Of a stretch of 64,000 nucleotides of DNA, positions 1 to 14,300 are shown piece by piece; position 1 is the first letter of the stretch; each line of letters begins with the position of its first letter. Made by a program: the position numbers and the translations under genes. Below the pieces are notes generated by a model. The model saw only the letters and a list, made by a program, of their open reading frames with translations. It had not been told where the DNA came from and searched no databases. Origin of the DNA: Patagioenas fasciata (taxonomy: Eukaryota > Chordata > Aves > Columbiformes > Columbidae); contig NC_092520.1 of assembly GCF_037038585.1 (NCBI RefSeq), positions 116,718,501 through 116,782,500 of the forward strand, in the 5' to 3' direction.

Positions 1-2619
1 AATGATTAGCTCAAACCTGTTTCAGCGTTGGGCCAATGTTTAGACGGCTGCACTAGGCAGCAGACAACTGTTGTAATACCTAAAACATGGACATATGTCC
101 TTAGCAAGTTGAGTCCAGATACTGTTAAACATGCAGGACTTTTTGATTTTATTTTTAATATTACAAATCATCCTGAGAGCTCCCCTCCTTGGTTTTTGAG
201 TTAGTCAGCAGAAAAGCTGACTATCAGTTTAGACACGGGCCTGTCCCTGTGTGTCCATGAACTCCAGAGAAGTGCAAAGTAGCCTGAATATGTCTGTACC
301 CACTCAGAGAGTTATGACTTCAAACATAGTTAGGACACAATACATAGAAAAAGCTAAATATGTCTGATGGGGCACTTCAGTGTTTACCCACACAAGCAAG
401 GAAACTGCCTGAAGTTGCCTGGTAGGACACGGTAAGCCCATCCACTGTGGGGGATTCAAACCGGAGCCATCTCTTGGCCTTTGCCCACAAACTAGGAGGG
501 GTCATGCTTCAAAAAACAGCAGGAAGACGTCATTTAGCCACGCATGTCACCATCCAGATTGTCTAATATCCTAGTGGTTAACATATTCAGATGAGGTGTG
601 AGACTCTTGTCTTTTATCAGTGATGTCTTCTTCTAGGAAAATGTACAGCTACCCAAATACAGGATTGACTAAGAGGGAGCACACTTCACCTCTGCATTGT
701 AGCTAGACCACTACAAAGCTAACAGATAAGTGTAATTACTTTTCTTCACAACTATTTCATGGTACTATTATTAATAATAAAAAATTATATTATGTTTTAA
801 GTACACTAATCATGTACTATTGACTAAATCTGCTTGTCAGTCTACCTCTATTCTTTGTTCTTTCTTCACCAGATGCATTCTGAAATGCTTCTATGCAGTC
901 AGAAAAAAATTGCTGAATGAGACATATAGAAGATATAGTTTATAAAACATAACTCATAAACACATAAATACTGAAATGAATGTGCTTATTTTGAAGTACC
1001 AATGCAATGAAGTCCTGACGTTTTTGTATACAGCCTTGCGAGTCATAGCATCAGTTATCATTAATGAGAGGAAAGAATACAATAAATACTAATCTGTATA
1101 AAGAAAAATAATCAGTTCATTTCTGTCCACTAGCAAAATAAGACACAGTGGGAACACAAGTCATTTACATTTATAAGACTTATATGTTCATATATCCAGA
1201 CAATTTAGCATTTTAACTAGACTTTGACAAATTAGACATAATGCCCCAGTGATAAGCCAAAGCCACAAAGCCTGTACTCAGAAAATTTATGCATGGTATC
1301 TATATAAAATATTTTAGTAACACAACTGGGAGACTAAGCCTTAATAAACTATTTCTCCAAAGAACTCTGCTGCTTATGAAATACATGTCACATTCTCTAA
1401 ATACATTTTCTCTCAAATGTTTTATTACTCTCTATCACTCCAGTTGGTGGGGGACAGCGAGAGTGGGGCTTAGATCTTGCTAGTTCTTGGAAACATGAAC
1501 ACTTCGGTGGAAGCAGTCGCTGTTCAATCTGTGTTACTTCTTCTAGTCACATAGTATGGTTTATGCATTGTGAATGGAAGAATTCATAGCCCCTTTATGC
1601 TTGAATTTTATGCCTTCAGGTATAAAAAAGACTCCTCAAACATCAGTGCAAATGATTTTAACACTTACGGCAACCACAGCTGACTATGCAGGTATTCACA
1701 CACACACAAATAACAGAAGTTTTCTGTCAAATGCCCAGTGAATAGTTCTGCAGTACAGTAACACTTTCATCTATTAAGCAAAGTCATAACATAAAATTTC
1801 TCTCAAGATTTCTCTGATATCCCTGAAAAATTTGTGGAAGAAAATATGAATTACAAACTTTTTTACAGACAATTTTCCTTGTTGCTTCAGTGTCAACATG
1901 GCTCCAGTTGGTCTAGAAATGTACGGTTACATCCAGAATCCCTTTAAAAAGAAATATTTTTTTGGCTGTACTAACTTTTAAGCCAGTGTTTTACAGTTTT
2001 CCCATGAAGTGTTGTATGGATGTGCTTCATACTCTGGTTCTGCAGAGTCATGAACAGAGAAAGGGAAATGAGCACGTAAAAATCCATGGATTATGGATAT
2101 ATTCCTGTGAGCTTTCTGCTGTACAGTAGCAGAGCTGACTCCTGCTATTAGGAAAAAAATGGGTGTGGTTCTCCTGTGTTTGGGCAATACAAAATTGCGT
2201 ACTTGCATCAGCTCTGTATGAATGTAGTTTTAAACCAGTTGACTTGGCCAAAGTAAAAAGGAATTTTGTTTTCATAAACCCAGGGTCACACAGTGAAAAA
2301 TGATCCACAAAAGTCTATATGTGACATTCCAATGTGTAAATAACTAATCTCTTACTCTCCTCAAAGATTGCTGATGGACAAATATATTATCCAAATATAA
2401 AAGTTTCTGCCATTTTACAGCTTATCAGGCTGTCCCATGAGTATTTCAAGCCCTTCCAGTAACAAATGCTTAAAGAGGAAGGTAAGAGGAAAGGGGCAAA
2501 TAAAACAAAAAATTGTTTATATCTTCCTTGGAGTATTTCCTCATGTATGAAACTGTTGTAGCTAGCTGCTTATTCAAGAACATATTTTATCTCTCCCTAT
2601 TTAAATTAATGGTATTAAT

Positions 2620-2632
2620 GGGGGGGGGGGGG
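2620..2632 (+). repeat. Poly(G) run of 13
   Basis: An uninterrupted run of 13 G on the + strand in an otherwise AT-rich setting. A run this long is length-unstable and could support intermolecular G-quartet structures. No gene is nearby. Confidence 0.95.
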
Positions 2633-4498
2633 TATCAGCTAAATATATAAATGCATAATGTACACAGCTACCCAAAGTTTGGGGCTTTCTTATTTAAGGA
2701 AAATGAAACATACCTTGACTAGTATGGTACCACTGTAGAATAATTGTCCCTACAAAGCAGCCTGTTGAGGAGGTGTAAGCTGCATTGTGTCTACAGAAGT
2801 GCAAAGTATTTGCGTATTTCAAATATGTGAAGCTTCATGGATGAGCAAACAAAAATAATCACTGTGGCACATATTAGTATCAGACAGCAGCATGGATATA
2901 TATTTCTGCTGCTGAAATCTTCATTTTTTTATTTGTCAAATTATTAGAGCATGCACAGGGCAAAATACTTGAATTAATATCCTGTAAGCCCACATAAAGG
3001 TACTATAATTGCAATGGTTGTTTCCTCCTAGAGGTTTGTTTGTGGGCTTTTATAGTTCCTGAAATACAGCTCCAGTCATAAACAGGCTATATCAACTATT
3101 TTAAAGCATCTCTTAACAAATTGAATTTACATATTATCACAAGAACAGCTAAACAGATTTACAAGGTGTAGATTTTAGGAGTAGGTTAGTTGAAAAGTAT
3201 TTTGAAATATGAAGGACACAATTTTTGTTCCACTAAAAGAAAAGAAACACAGAGGATTCAACTGAAGCAGCACAGGGGCTGAAATTAGCTTTTTCGCTCC
3301 AACACAAGCAAACAAGCAGAAAATACAAACAATCATTTGCATGTCTCAGTTCAGAAATGCCTTACAGCTGCATATATTCCTATGGAAGCTTCTTAGAGTA
3401 CATGGAAGGGAAAAAATAATCCATCTTTCATTTAGGTGTTTGTTTTAGACTTTATTGTTTATAAATAAAACAATCTATTTGTTTATTTATTCCCTCACGT
3501 ACTCCACCTCACAGCAAAACCTGGTAAAATGTATTAGAATAGGAATTAAGCATATATGTTTCTATTAACACTAAACATATATTGCGGTTAATGAATAAAT
3601 TAAGATTTAATAGATAACTGTCTCAGACAGAAAATTTTGTGGGATGGTTTAAGAATCTGATACTAAAGAGTGTATTTCCATATTAAATTATATGGAAAAT
3701 AAACACAAGGAACAGAGAGCCAGCAGAAGATTATGTAAAATTTTTCAGAATATGAATAAAAATCCAAGAGCAAAAATTTTGGTATTTAAAAGAAACAATA
3801 GGATCACTGCGCAGAGACCAATTTTCATTGAAACGTAAGGCATGTTTGTACCTACTGTACATGGATTAGAGGTGGTCTTTTGTGTAGATACAATCCTAAT
3901 GATTGAGGATGTTTTAAAAAGTCTGTCATGCATATAAAGCACAGATTATGAGTCCATAATAATATGCATTGCCATGAAAATGTTTTAAGAGCTCTGAGGA
4001 GTTGTGCTGTCTGTTGTGCCAATGAAATGAAGAGCAAAACCTATTTCCAACTGCAGAAGACTGGAAAATAGAGCAGGGTCTGCCATGCACTATGCATCAT
4101 GTTGTATACTTAGATTGGTCAAATAGATTTTTGCTGTTACTTCATATAAAATTCACTGAATGAAGTTTTCAGAAGTAACGAAAAGAAGAAATAGTAGTCA
4201 TGTAGCGGTAAATTCACAAGTAAGAATATCCAATATTCATTTCCTACAAAATTACTAAAACATGCATATGCCCATTCACAGCAGCACGAAAGGTGCTGTA
4301 CTTTTGTTATGTCTTCTCCTCCAAAAAAGTTCTTCAGACTAAAATAGAAAGTTCTCTGTGTAATTCAAACTCATTAAGCTGATATTGTTAGCTGTTGCCA
4401 GAAGGCTACCACAAGGTTAGGGATGGGTAGCCAGACTGTCAGATTCATTTTAATTATTTGCAAGTAGGTGATTCCCTCCTGAACAGCTCCAAATATAC

Positions 4499-4516
4499 TT
4501 TTTTTTTTTTTTTTTT
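4499..4516 (+). repeat. Poly(T) run of 18
   Basis: Eighteen consecutive T residues on the + strand, equivalent to a poly(A) tract on the - strand. I did not recognise a retrocopy or SINE body beside it on the - strand, so it is called a simple homopolymer. Confidence 0.95.
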
Positions 4517-7336
4517 GCTTTGTTTTATCTTTAAATAAATATCTCAATTCAGTCATAAGGACTGCAGAACTAAAAATTGTCTGGTATCAGATTTTGCTGT
4601 ATTTCATAATAAGGAGGAACAGTATGAAATATTTATCCTAAATACTTTCAGAGAAAGATATACCACAAATACAGGAATGATGGGACCAAACAATCTGTAT
4701 CGTTCTATCACTGTAACTGAAATATCCAGTTGGAATATAACTGTCCTCTAATGAATGAAGCAATACCTATAATTTTAGTTTAAATTTCAAGCAACAGGAA
4801 CATTCATTCCTAAATATTAGATTGAAGCCGTCTTTTTTTTAATACAACATCCAAAATAATGCACCATCATTTTATGCAACATTGGCCAATACCTTAGGAA
4901 GATTAGTCAGCAAAAACAGCAGACTGTCTGTTAGCACAGACTGTTAGTTGGACAGCAGTGAGAGGCAAATACAGTAGCCAAAAAAAAAAGGTGATTATAA
5001 ATGTTCATAAAAATTATTATCAATACTGGTTTCACTATAAATATCCAGATCATTGAAAAGAGGTAAGGTGGAAAGTGTGATGATTAGATTTCTGATTTTG
5101 CGAAGTTTAAGATTTAAGAAATGCACATACATACATACGTAGAAGCATAATTATACATAGGATGAAAGGGAACTCTGAATATTCTAAATCTGAGTGAAAT
5201 TCCAAGGCAGGTGAGTTTGCTCTGGCTTTATCCAGCCCAGGTTAGAACGGCTCCATGGGTGGAAACTCCAGAGCCTCTCTGGGCAGCTGGTTCAGCCTCA
5301 CGTTCTTAGCCGCTCTGAATTCACAGCTATTTATTTATTATTCATCTGTTATTGAAGTATAACATCCTCATGGCAAAGAAACCCAGTCACAGCTGTCATT
5401 GGTATTCACTTTATTTTCCTTTGTGCACTTACATAGAGAGTGCCTAACTCCCTGTAATACAAACTGAAGAAACTAATAGATACTATAGATACTTTCTTTC
5501 TACAGTAAAGAGTAGAAGGATTTGGCCATGTAAGACTATACTGATATTTTTCCAGTAGTACTGTCACATGAATGAAAGCTCATAATCAGCTCTTTTTATT
5601 AGTACAAGATAATATCACATTTATTGAAAGATTGGTCTTCAGCCTCACAAGGGCACCTCAAAATCCATGTACCTCTGGGGCAGAGAAGTCTCTACAGTTT
5701 TACTAGCTGTAATGTGTAACAACAGTTCAGATATATATACAGGCAAAAAAGTCTGGGATAATCTGTCTCTGATTCACGTTCACAGTTTAAATGGAGGTGA
5801 ACTTTGATCAAGTTGCCCGTCTATTTGTGTGCATATTAAAACAAAAGAGAAATAATTCAGAAGAAAAAAAGAACAGTTCTCTAAAAGGTAATGTGAGGGA
5901 TAAAATATGTTCTTGATCCAGGAGATAGAGTAAAACATATGTTTTTTGCATGGCCTTTTTGGAGGGGCAGAGGGGAAAGTTATCTACAGATTATCAGTGT
6001 GTAGGTGTCTGAAGATAATGATGAAAGGGAATTTACTTTTATAACATGTTGTCAAAACAGGCATATGCAATGTCATCATAGATTGTTTAATCACAAACCC
6101 TTATGACATACACTAATACAAAAATATCCATTACAGTGATATTATCCCTTTCTTAATTCAGCAGGATCACAACAGTTTTGGCCTAAAACATTCTGAATAG
6201 CTTCCACTACAAAGTTAATAATGTTTATACTGTAATTCTGAATTATTTGGATTTGTATTATATTATAACATAAATGTTTTCAAAATATTTTGGAAAGCTT
6301 TCCAAAAGACAAACTTAATCCATTTCTGTCTGCCACAGGATCCACATGCTGAACCTTGAAAAATCACATTACTGCATGAGTCAAGTTTCTCTCATCCTTT
6401 CACCTAATTTTGTTCTCTGGTTTTTATGCCAAAGAGATAAATTTAGGAATATTTAGAGTCAGTGAAATGCTGGATGAAAATAAGTTTTCTATTCTTGGAA
6501 AATCAGTGATTTAAGTGTTTTCTTATATACACACACAGAGTAATTTAAATTATTCATATAAACACACACTAGTTTTGATGTTATTTTTAGTGCAAGATCT
6601 AGTTAAAGACTTGGATGCCTTAAACACAGTCTGAGTGTCCTATCACTGATTTTTTTTCTCCTTTGGACTGAACAAGGCATTAATAACTATCAAGACCAAA
6701 TGGCTCTTTTTGCTTTTCCTCTCAAGCAGCTGAAGAATTACACAAGAAGAAAAATGAGTGTTATATTGAGAAATGGGCATGTTCATGCATGAAGTTCAAA
6801 CAAAAAGTGCTGGCAACAAAGAACAAAATTCACTGGGTAGTTCCAAATACATTCTTTGGGTAATGTTTTAGAGGGCAGTGATCACAGAGTTAGCATAATA
6901 AAGGCTCTTTCAATAAGTAAACTGCTAAAGGAACTCAAAGTGCCCTTCTTCTCTTGAAGCACAGATGTCATGCCAAGACCCTGCCAGCATACTGGCTTTA
7001 TGTGTGCCTGCTACGTTCTATACACCTGCTACTCTGCTCCATACATTCTCCTGCCCTGTTTTTTTTTATGTGTGTGTGTGCCTCCTGTGTAATTTTGCTC
7101 TTCTCCATGCCATGCCTTGGAGAAAAGAAGGTCATCCATTCTGACAGGCTGCATCCTGATTCCTGTTAGAGCTCCTTTGACTAAAAAGGACTCTCCACAT
7201 ACCGCACTTCTGAAGTACAAGTCATATACAGACAATTTTGGGCTGGTGCACCGCTCCCATTGTAGTTCCAGGTCTACAGGTGTGGCCAGGGGAGTGAACG
7301 TATCTGGCGCTGCCAGAATCAAGATATATAATTTAG

Positions 7337-7682
7337 GCTAACCCACATGAGGATCACAGGTGAAACTATACTAATGCAGAACCCTGAAAGGAGAAAGAAG
7401 TTTGGAGGTGTTCTTAAACATAAGCCACCACCATTAAATCAGAGAACAGGACAGATGTCATCAGGATTCAGTTCCCCTGGAAGTCTTCATGTTACAAAAG
7501 AATGCAAGAGTTAGGCTGGTGTGAGGTGTATTAGAATATGCTAAAATATGCTAAGAGAGTTTGTTCTGGTACTAAGCTGGAAGGAATAATGCATGGAAAC
7601 ATGTATGTAATTAACAGTCACCCTCATATCTTAACAGGATGACCACAAATCGATCTATTCTGCATATTTCATGTGGGTTAGC
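7337..7682. repeat. Pair of 14-bp perfect inverted repeats 318 bp apart
   Basis: GCTAACCCACATGA at 7337-7350 is matched by its exact reverse complement TCATGTGGGTTAGC at 7669-7682. Outside these bases the similarity fades and I see no clear target-site duplication. The arrangement could be the ends of a small non-autonomous DNA transposon (MITE) of about 346 bp, or coincidence. No transposase-like frame lies between the repeats. The repeats are seen directly; the transposon reading is a guess. Confidence 0.4.
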
Positions 7683-8309
7683 TTATATGATGCAACTGTT
7701 TTCTAGATAGTAATCTATACAGCATCTTGAATTCAACTTTTCCTCTATTTTATGAATACACAAGTATATTTTGCATAAGTGTTTACATATTTTAAATACA
7801 CAGTTTCTTACTTCTTCCTGTCTTATGCCACACAACGGTAGTTAGACCTAAAAAAGTATCTGGTGGTATAGCAGATCCACTGTAAATCTACAGAGAAAGA
7901 CAAACCACATACACAAGCAACGGAGAATAGCTCTACAAAACGCTTTTCAGTAATTCTCCACTGAATAGCCATGAAAAAGCATTAGGCATAGAGTTGGGCA
8001 AACACAGCTGTGAATTCCTCTGTGATCCTGTATCAAGAGCTGTTCTGTGGATAATCCATTTAAAAATGCTCTTTGGCCTAAACTAGCATGTGCCAAGTTT
8101 CTGCATCAATCATGACATTCTGCCTTGCCCAGATAGAAGGCAGTCAACAACTAACACGATTACATGGCCTTGATAGTTTTTAACAGGAAAATGGCTTAGA
8201 AACTTGCAATTGGATTTGAATCAATAATCCCTTGAATGCAAAGGTGGATTTTCATGTGCTGATGCTAAATTACTATTTCTAGCAATCCAAACAGGAGACA
8301 AAACCAAAT

Positions 8310-8370
8310 TTGTTTTCTTGCTTGTTTGTTTGGTTTGGTTTTTTGTTTGTTTTGGGGTGGGTTTTTTTTT
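8310..8370 (+). repeat. GT/T-rich low-complexity tract (GTTT/GGTTT units)
   Basis: The + strand is almost entirely T and G, built of TTTG, GGTTT and T-run units. The same kind of tract recurs near 16.8, 23.7, 41.7 and 49.8 kb, and as its complement (CAAA units) near 21.8, 30.4, 35.9 and 51.7 kb. No coding role. Confidence 0.85.
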
Positions 8371-11300
8371 AAGGATTCAGTGGTTAAAGTGTTCAACACT
8401 TAGTTTGGAGGTCACACTTCAAACACTGAGAAGAAAGATCCATTTGGATACAGTGGACATGTACTGATCAGCAAAATATGTACTGTAAATGGGCTGTGTT
8501 CTTTGCAATCTACATTGCAGGACATTGCAGCTCCATTAGAAGGCAGCAACAGTCGAAGATGTCCAGGAGCATAATTTAATTCCTTTTAAAATTGCAATTA
8601 TAATAGATTGAAGTTTGTACTCTTTGCAGCTGAAAATTGCTTATTAACAATATATGAAAATTTAAAGTATTCTATCCTGGCAGTACTGTTCTATGTCATT
8701 TTAGCAGAACTAAATTTTAATCCAGCTTAGTAGAACTAATTTTACCTAAATAGCCAATGCACATTACTTTAGACTACAGGGTGAGATAAAATGCAAATCA
8801 CACTAGTGAGGTTAATTGTTCCATTTTATTCAAGTAAACAGCAACTTATGAAACATCAACTTGATGCACTGATTTCCCTGTCACTTACATTTTTTCCTGA
8901 GTTTACAATGAAAATACAGGAAGCATAGCACAAAAGCTAGTTTTGCCTTCTGAACACATGGACCTACCCCAGCAGCAAGTTTTAACTGCCTCAGTCACCC
9001 AGTACAAGGTGTAAACTCAGCTCCAGTCGGATCGATCAGAAGGCATTGCAAATCCAGAATAAGATGCAGTAGGAGGATTACCTGAGCAGAAGCATTTGGA
9101 GCCTACATTTGCCTGCTTCCTTTTGTCTATCACAAACAGTACTTTTAATGTTAAATCTTGGAAGTTTTCCTCGGTCCTCTTAGTATAATTCAGTAGTTAG
9201 CAAATACCTGGTAATTTTAATTATTCAATATTTATTTTTTAAAATCTCTCTGCAATTGTAAGCACTTGAATTTCCCCTACATTTCTAGCCAGGAGATGTT
9301 ATCCTCAGGAGTTAGCTGACTGCGTGTAGTCTGAGGAGCTTTAGTGAATGCAGGAGTCTTTATAAGACCTTAGGTTGACCCTTGCTTGACCCTCAGTAAA
9401 TCTAGGCTATGGTAAAACATTGTGGCTTCTCTGCAACATGGTACATAGAGCACACCCCTCATATTAGGTTCCATTTCTGTCTAACGTTGCACTCGCCTTC
9501 CTGTCTTTCATTACTGGAGAAAAGTAGAGCTGTTTTTCTATGGTGACTTTCCATCCATCAGACATTTATGCATTTGTCACTTTTTTACTTGTATTAATAC
9601 TTCTTTCTACCATGGGTCTTGGGGTTGGTATTTTTTACCCATTTTTATGTATTTTTTTAATACTATTTATTAGTGTGTTTGTTTGTTTTTAATGTAAGAC
9701 TTTTAAATATTACAAGTGAGTTTATTATTGGCAAAAGAGTCTGGATTTCTTGCATTAAAAACTGATGCGCTCACCATCCTTTATTTTGAATCATTTATTA
9801 GTCCAAACCCCAAGAGCACCTTACAAAAGCCTCCTTTGAACACACCACACCCACATCCACAAATGCCGTTCAATTGCACACTCTCCCTACAACCTAATTA
9901 GTATATCTGAGCCATTTGCATCTGTGCCAAAGAAATTTATGGCCAAAGATTGAGCCAAAACAATGTCAACTCCAAGTTTTTTTTGAAGCTTTGCATCTAG
10001 CATTAAATGACTTTTCAAACCTCAGACTATATTCAAAAGAGACTGATAAAAATGCATCACCTCTTCATACAGTAGGGAAGTTGGTGGCTCTGTGTAAGCC
10101 TGTTTTCTTCCCCAAAAATCACTGAATCTTGCTTCAAGATATAATGTGAGAAGTGTGGGCACAAACTGAACAGGCTGGGTAGTGTTTAAGGGTGGGATTA
10201 ATCAGATTTAATCCTCAGATAAAGTTTCAAAGAGCTAGTTCACATCTAAAGACTTGACTATCAGTTTTGAACTGTGCCAAAACAAACCAGTGGCCTAAAA
10301 ATAAGACGCTGCCTTGTGTCTACCTTCTTCCTCATGGTTCTATTTTTTTTCCTAAATAAAAGAAAATTGCAGTGATACAATCCATCAGGAAACAGAAGAA
10401 AAATGAAGAGGTTTTTAAACCATTTCCCACTGAACAAAGAGCTGATCCAAACGAGAAAAGTTAAGCAGACAACTGGTTTGCGGTCCACATCAGACAAAGG
10501 AAGAAAGATAATAATTCAAGTCCATCTATCCTTCTGGCTTTTATAATTCATGCATTTAAAAAAGAAGAAAAAAACCCAAACCTCTTCTAACCAAATTAGG
10601 TTAACAGACTAGTGAGGCTGCCTGTTTCCTATTTCATCTTCATTGGTTTTATTTTGTTAATTAAATTTCAGAATATTAACATTAACTTTAATGTTGAGGT
10701 TCCTACTTATTTGTAATCATATTAAGTGATTCCCATGTCTTTCATGTGTTTTCTAGTTCTCCTTTCAACTGCTTTCATAACTGCTTGCTTCTATTTATAT
10801 TTCTCCTACCACAAAGCCAATGTCACTGAGATGCTTCTGCTCTTGCTCGTAAGAGATGTTAAATCTGCTATTTTTGGAAAGGGGCTCAGCACCATTTGTG
10901 CTGACTAATTACTTTCATTTCTTTCATCTTGTTTTCTGTTTTCTGTCTCTGTTATTTTGTATTAACCCTTTTCTGTTAACATCCTCTGGGCAGCAGCCTA
11001 GTGGAGCCAGGCTACCACGGCGCTGACAGCTCCTTAACAATAGGCAGAGATGCTAGAGTATTTCTGTGTGACAGGCTGCAAAGAACATCCCCACTTCCTT
11101 GATACAGTCACATTCAGAGATAAGCTATGATGGGTCACGTGATTTCCTTTTGCACTGTTTGTTCCTGCCCAATTGAGCAATGGCAGCAGGGAGACGTTTT
11201 TCTCCTAGCACTCATTGAGATGTAATAACAGAGTCCCTATGGTTAGAGAGGCAAGCCTTGCTTTTGTTGGCACCGATAAAGAGTTTTAATGTAAACATCA

Positions 11301-14300
11301 GCCTTGAAAGACAACATACTTGTAGTTAAGAGAATATAAAAATGTCTAATAACAACGTATCTTCATTCTATATTCTGACACGTGCTTCTAAGATTGCCAG
11401 TCTTTCCTGCTTTAAGTCATAAGCCTAACACCATACCTTAAGTTACAGCAATCCTATAAAAGACAGAGGTCAGACTACAAAGTGGTTTTCCCCCTCATCA
11501 AGCTTGTTTAAAGCTAATACTGGAATCAGCCAGAGCCTTTTCACAAAGAAACGGATGTAAAAGTAAAGGTCAAGATCCTGGCTCTGCCTGCTTCTGCCTT
11601 GGCCAGAAGAACCAGCTCAGCAAAGACATGAAAGCAGTTCACTTTGTGCTTCTTCAAAGGCCCAGCAAGGGTGACACTGACATGTGGAATGCATCAAAGC
11701 ACAGTGCCTCCTGTTCTTTGGTATTAGCTCTCAGACTTGATTCAACTTTGCTCCAGGCCTGCAGGTGCACAAAATACTTCAGGAGCTCCCAGTCCAAAAT
11801 ACCTTCCAGCTTGGTACATGCTGTTCCTACTCACAAGCAACAGATCTCAATACAAGATTTAGCATGATTATTACATGTTGTTTAATAGTGTAAGTCTACC
11901 TCTTAAGTCTTTCTACAAACCAGATGGAGGTGATAATAAGCTCTGGTATACTGGTCTGCTCTCTCCCAGCTGCAGAAAATGAATGGAATGAAAAAGTAAT
12001 TTGCTATGTGACCACTACTTGTACACCTAACACTAGTGATTTAAGTCCATGCTCAGACAGGTAACAAACCTGATCACCAATTACTGAGGTCACAAGACCT
12101 CCACTGAGTCAGGCGTCTAATTTTGCAGATTTGGTTTCTGTTTGCCAGAGCAATATTTTTTCAAAACATTATATAATTTATTAAAAAAAGTCCTGAGTGG
12201 CCTGACAATAACTAGCCACAAGATCCACAATGTCATTAGGATTAGTGAGACCAGTCATAATTATATTCATTTTTCTATTTCCCACATAAAGCCAAGGGTA
12301 ATGACTGCCAGATAGATCCCATCCACTTTGCCTAGGTCTTATTGCCAGGGAATGTGTATAATATGATTATGGACCTGTCCACATTGCTGTACAATGTCAG
12401 ATGCTTTTTTAAACTGCCTTCTTCCAGATTCATGATTTATGTTTAAAACATCTCTAGTCCCACTGCTTTAAAACATAAAATGGGTGTGTAATCAATGCAG
12501 TGATGTCTCTCTGAGTTTATAGTCTGGAACAATGGCTTGAAATGACATCAATTGCCTCATATTTCCTGGCAGGATGCTATTGCTGAAGTCTAGGGACAAT
12601 TCTCTTAACATCAATTATTCCACTTCTGCTTCTACCAGATCACTTCTAAGTAATCACCCACACTGGACATACCTACAGCTTTTAGCAAATGTTTGCTGTA
12701 CAAGGTTAAAGACATTCACAGTTTTTCATTGCATGTTTAAAGTAATTCCCTACCTGGTCAGCAAAGTCAAGAAAGGAAGAAATGTCTCTTCCAAATCAAA
12801 CTAGTCCCTTGATATTGAAAACCAAACATTATCTTATGCTGTTTCATGTGCCTGAGGACCCAATTATCCTTTCTCTAACTGCCACCCTTCAGTTTTCCTT
12901 TAGGTTCTAAAATGTCTTGTGTTGCTGAATTTAATTAAACAATATTTGAAAAAAAGGTAATACTGGAGAAAAATATATTTGTACAACAGGGCTGTGCAAC
13001 AAAGAAAAACAAGAAAGCAAGCACACTGAGTGAACCAGCTAGTTAATTTCATGGTGCCTACCAAATTCAATGTGTGACAGAAGTCACCATTTATCTATTG
13101 TAACTAAATTATCATCATTATCCATGGATAGATACTGCTCCAAGTAGAAGTTATTGCTTGGTCCACAGAGACACCATCTAAACCTCCCTCACCTCCCCAG
13201 AAAAATCTCCAGCTTTCTAATATGCAGGGAACACTGTAGCATGCAATGAATGTGCCACAGTCACCTTTCTGTTTTCTGACAAATTTATGACCATGCTTTC
13301 TTCAAGAACAGTTGAATAGGTTGCTCCATAATGTGCTACTATGCCTGTGGGAGAAAAAAGCCAGAAACAGTTTTATTTACTGAAAACATGTGCTGACTTT
13401 TTTCTTGAAGATCATCTGGTCTTATTTGGTTAGCATAAGGAAAGAGGGGGAAACGGAGGGAGCAAGCAATGTGTACTAAACTGTATCCTACCCTCTGAAA
13501 GCAGGATTAGGTACACAGACAACTCACTAACAGCTTCTTAGTAGAGATAATTACCGAGCCAGCTTTTGTCTGTTTGTCTCTTGTTCACTTGTGTTTTGCT
13601 ATCACAGTAGTTCCAGTCATCTTCTTTCTTTCCACACAGCAAATCTACTAGCAGATGAATTATTCTGGCACTATTAATAATTCATTTTTTTATTGTCCAC
13701 AGGGTTTACATGTAGCTATTTTTGTAGCATGAGTGAAATTGCATTACACAGAGCATTTTTGAACATTTGCCCTGTTACATTCTTTGCAATTCTTACACTT
13801 GTGGAGGATGAGTTGAAGAAAGTAGTTTATGACCTAGATATAGGCACCATTAAATGAAGGACTAACTCATGATGGAAGCAAACTTCTGGGATTACAGTTA
13901 CTGTCCCAGGGCCGTAGAATTGTCAGAGGACAGAGAGATGTTCAGATGAAAGAGAAGGGTGATGAGCCTTGGACAGGATGATTTCATGCATCTTCCAGAG
14001 ACCAGTTTGCTTCTTTGCTAGGCTGTGTTTCTGATTTACCTGTACTGTCACAATAACTCCAAGGACACATGTCATGACAGTTGTGTACAGAAGAAATGTT
14101 TAGGAAAGGTGAAGTTGCATGCTGCAAATGTTGAGGCCTCCAGACACTGAGACACAGTCTTTCAAACTCTTTTTTTTTTTTCTCTTTTTTCTTCCTTCTT
14201 CATGAGACACCTTCATCTTTTCACCAGATTCCTTTCATCTTCTTCATCTATACTCTTACTTTCTACTTGTTCTTACATTTTAAGGAAATTTTAATTCAAT

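Noticed and set aside
430-500. GGGATTCAAACC, resembling the complement of a tRNA B box
   Set aside because: The T-arm stem does not pair and no A box or acceptor stem is present on the - strand, so it is not a tRNA.
11134-11143. GTCACGTGAT, an E-box/CLEAR-like site
   Set aside because: A single short palindromic motif 28 kb from the promoter is expected by chance and has no supporting context.
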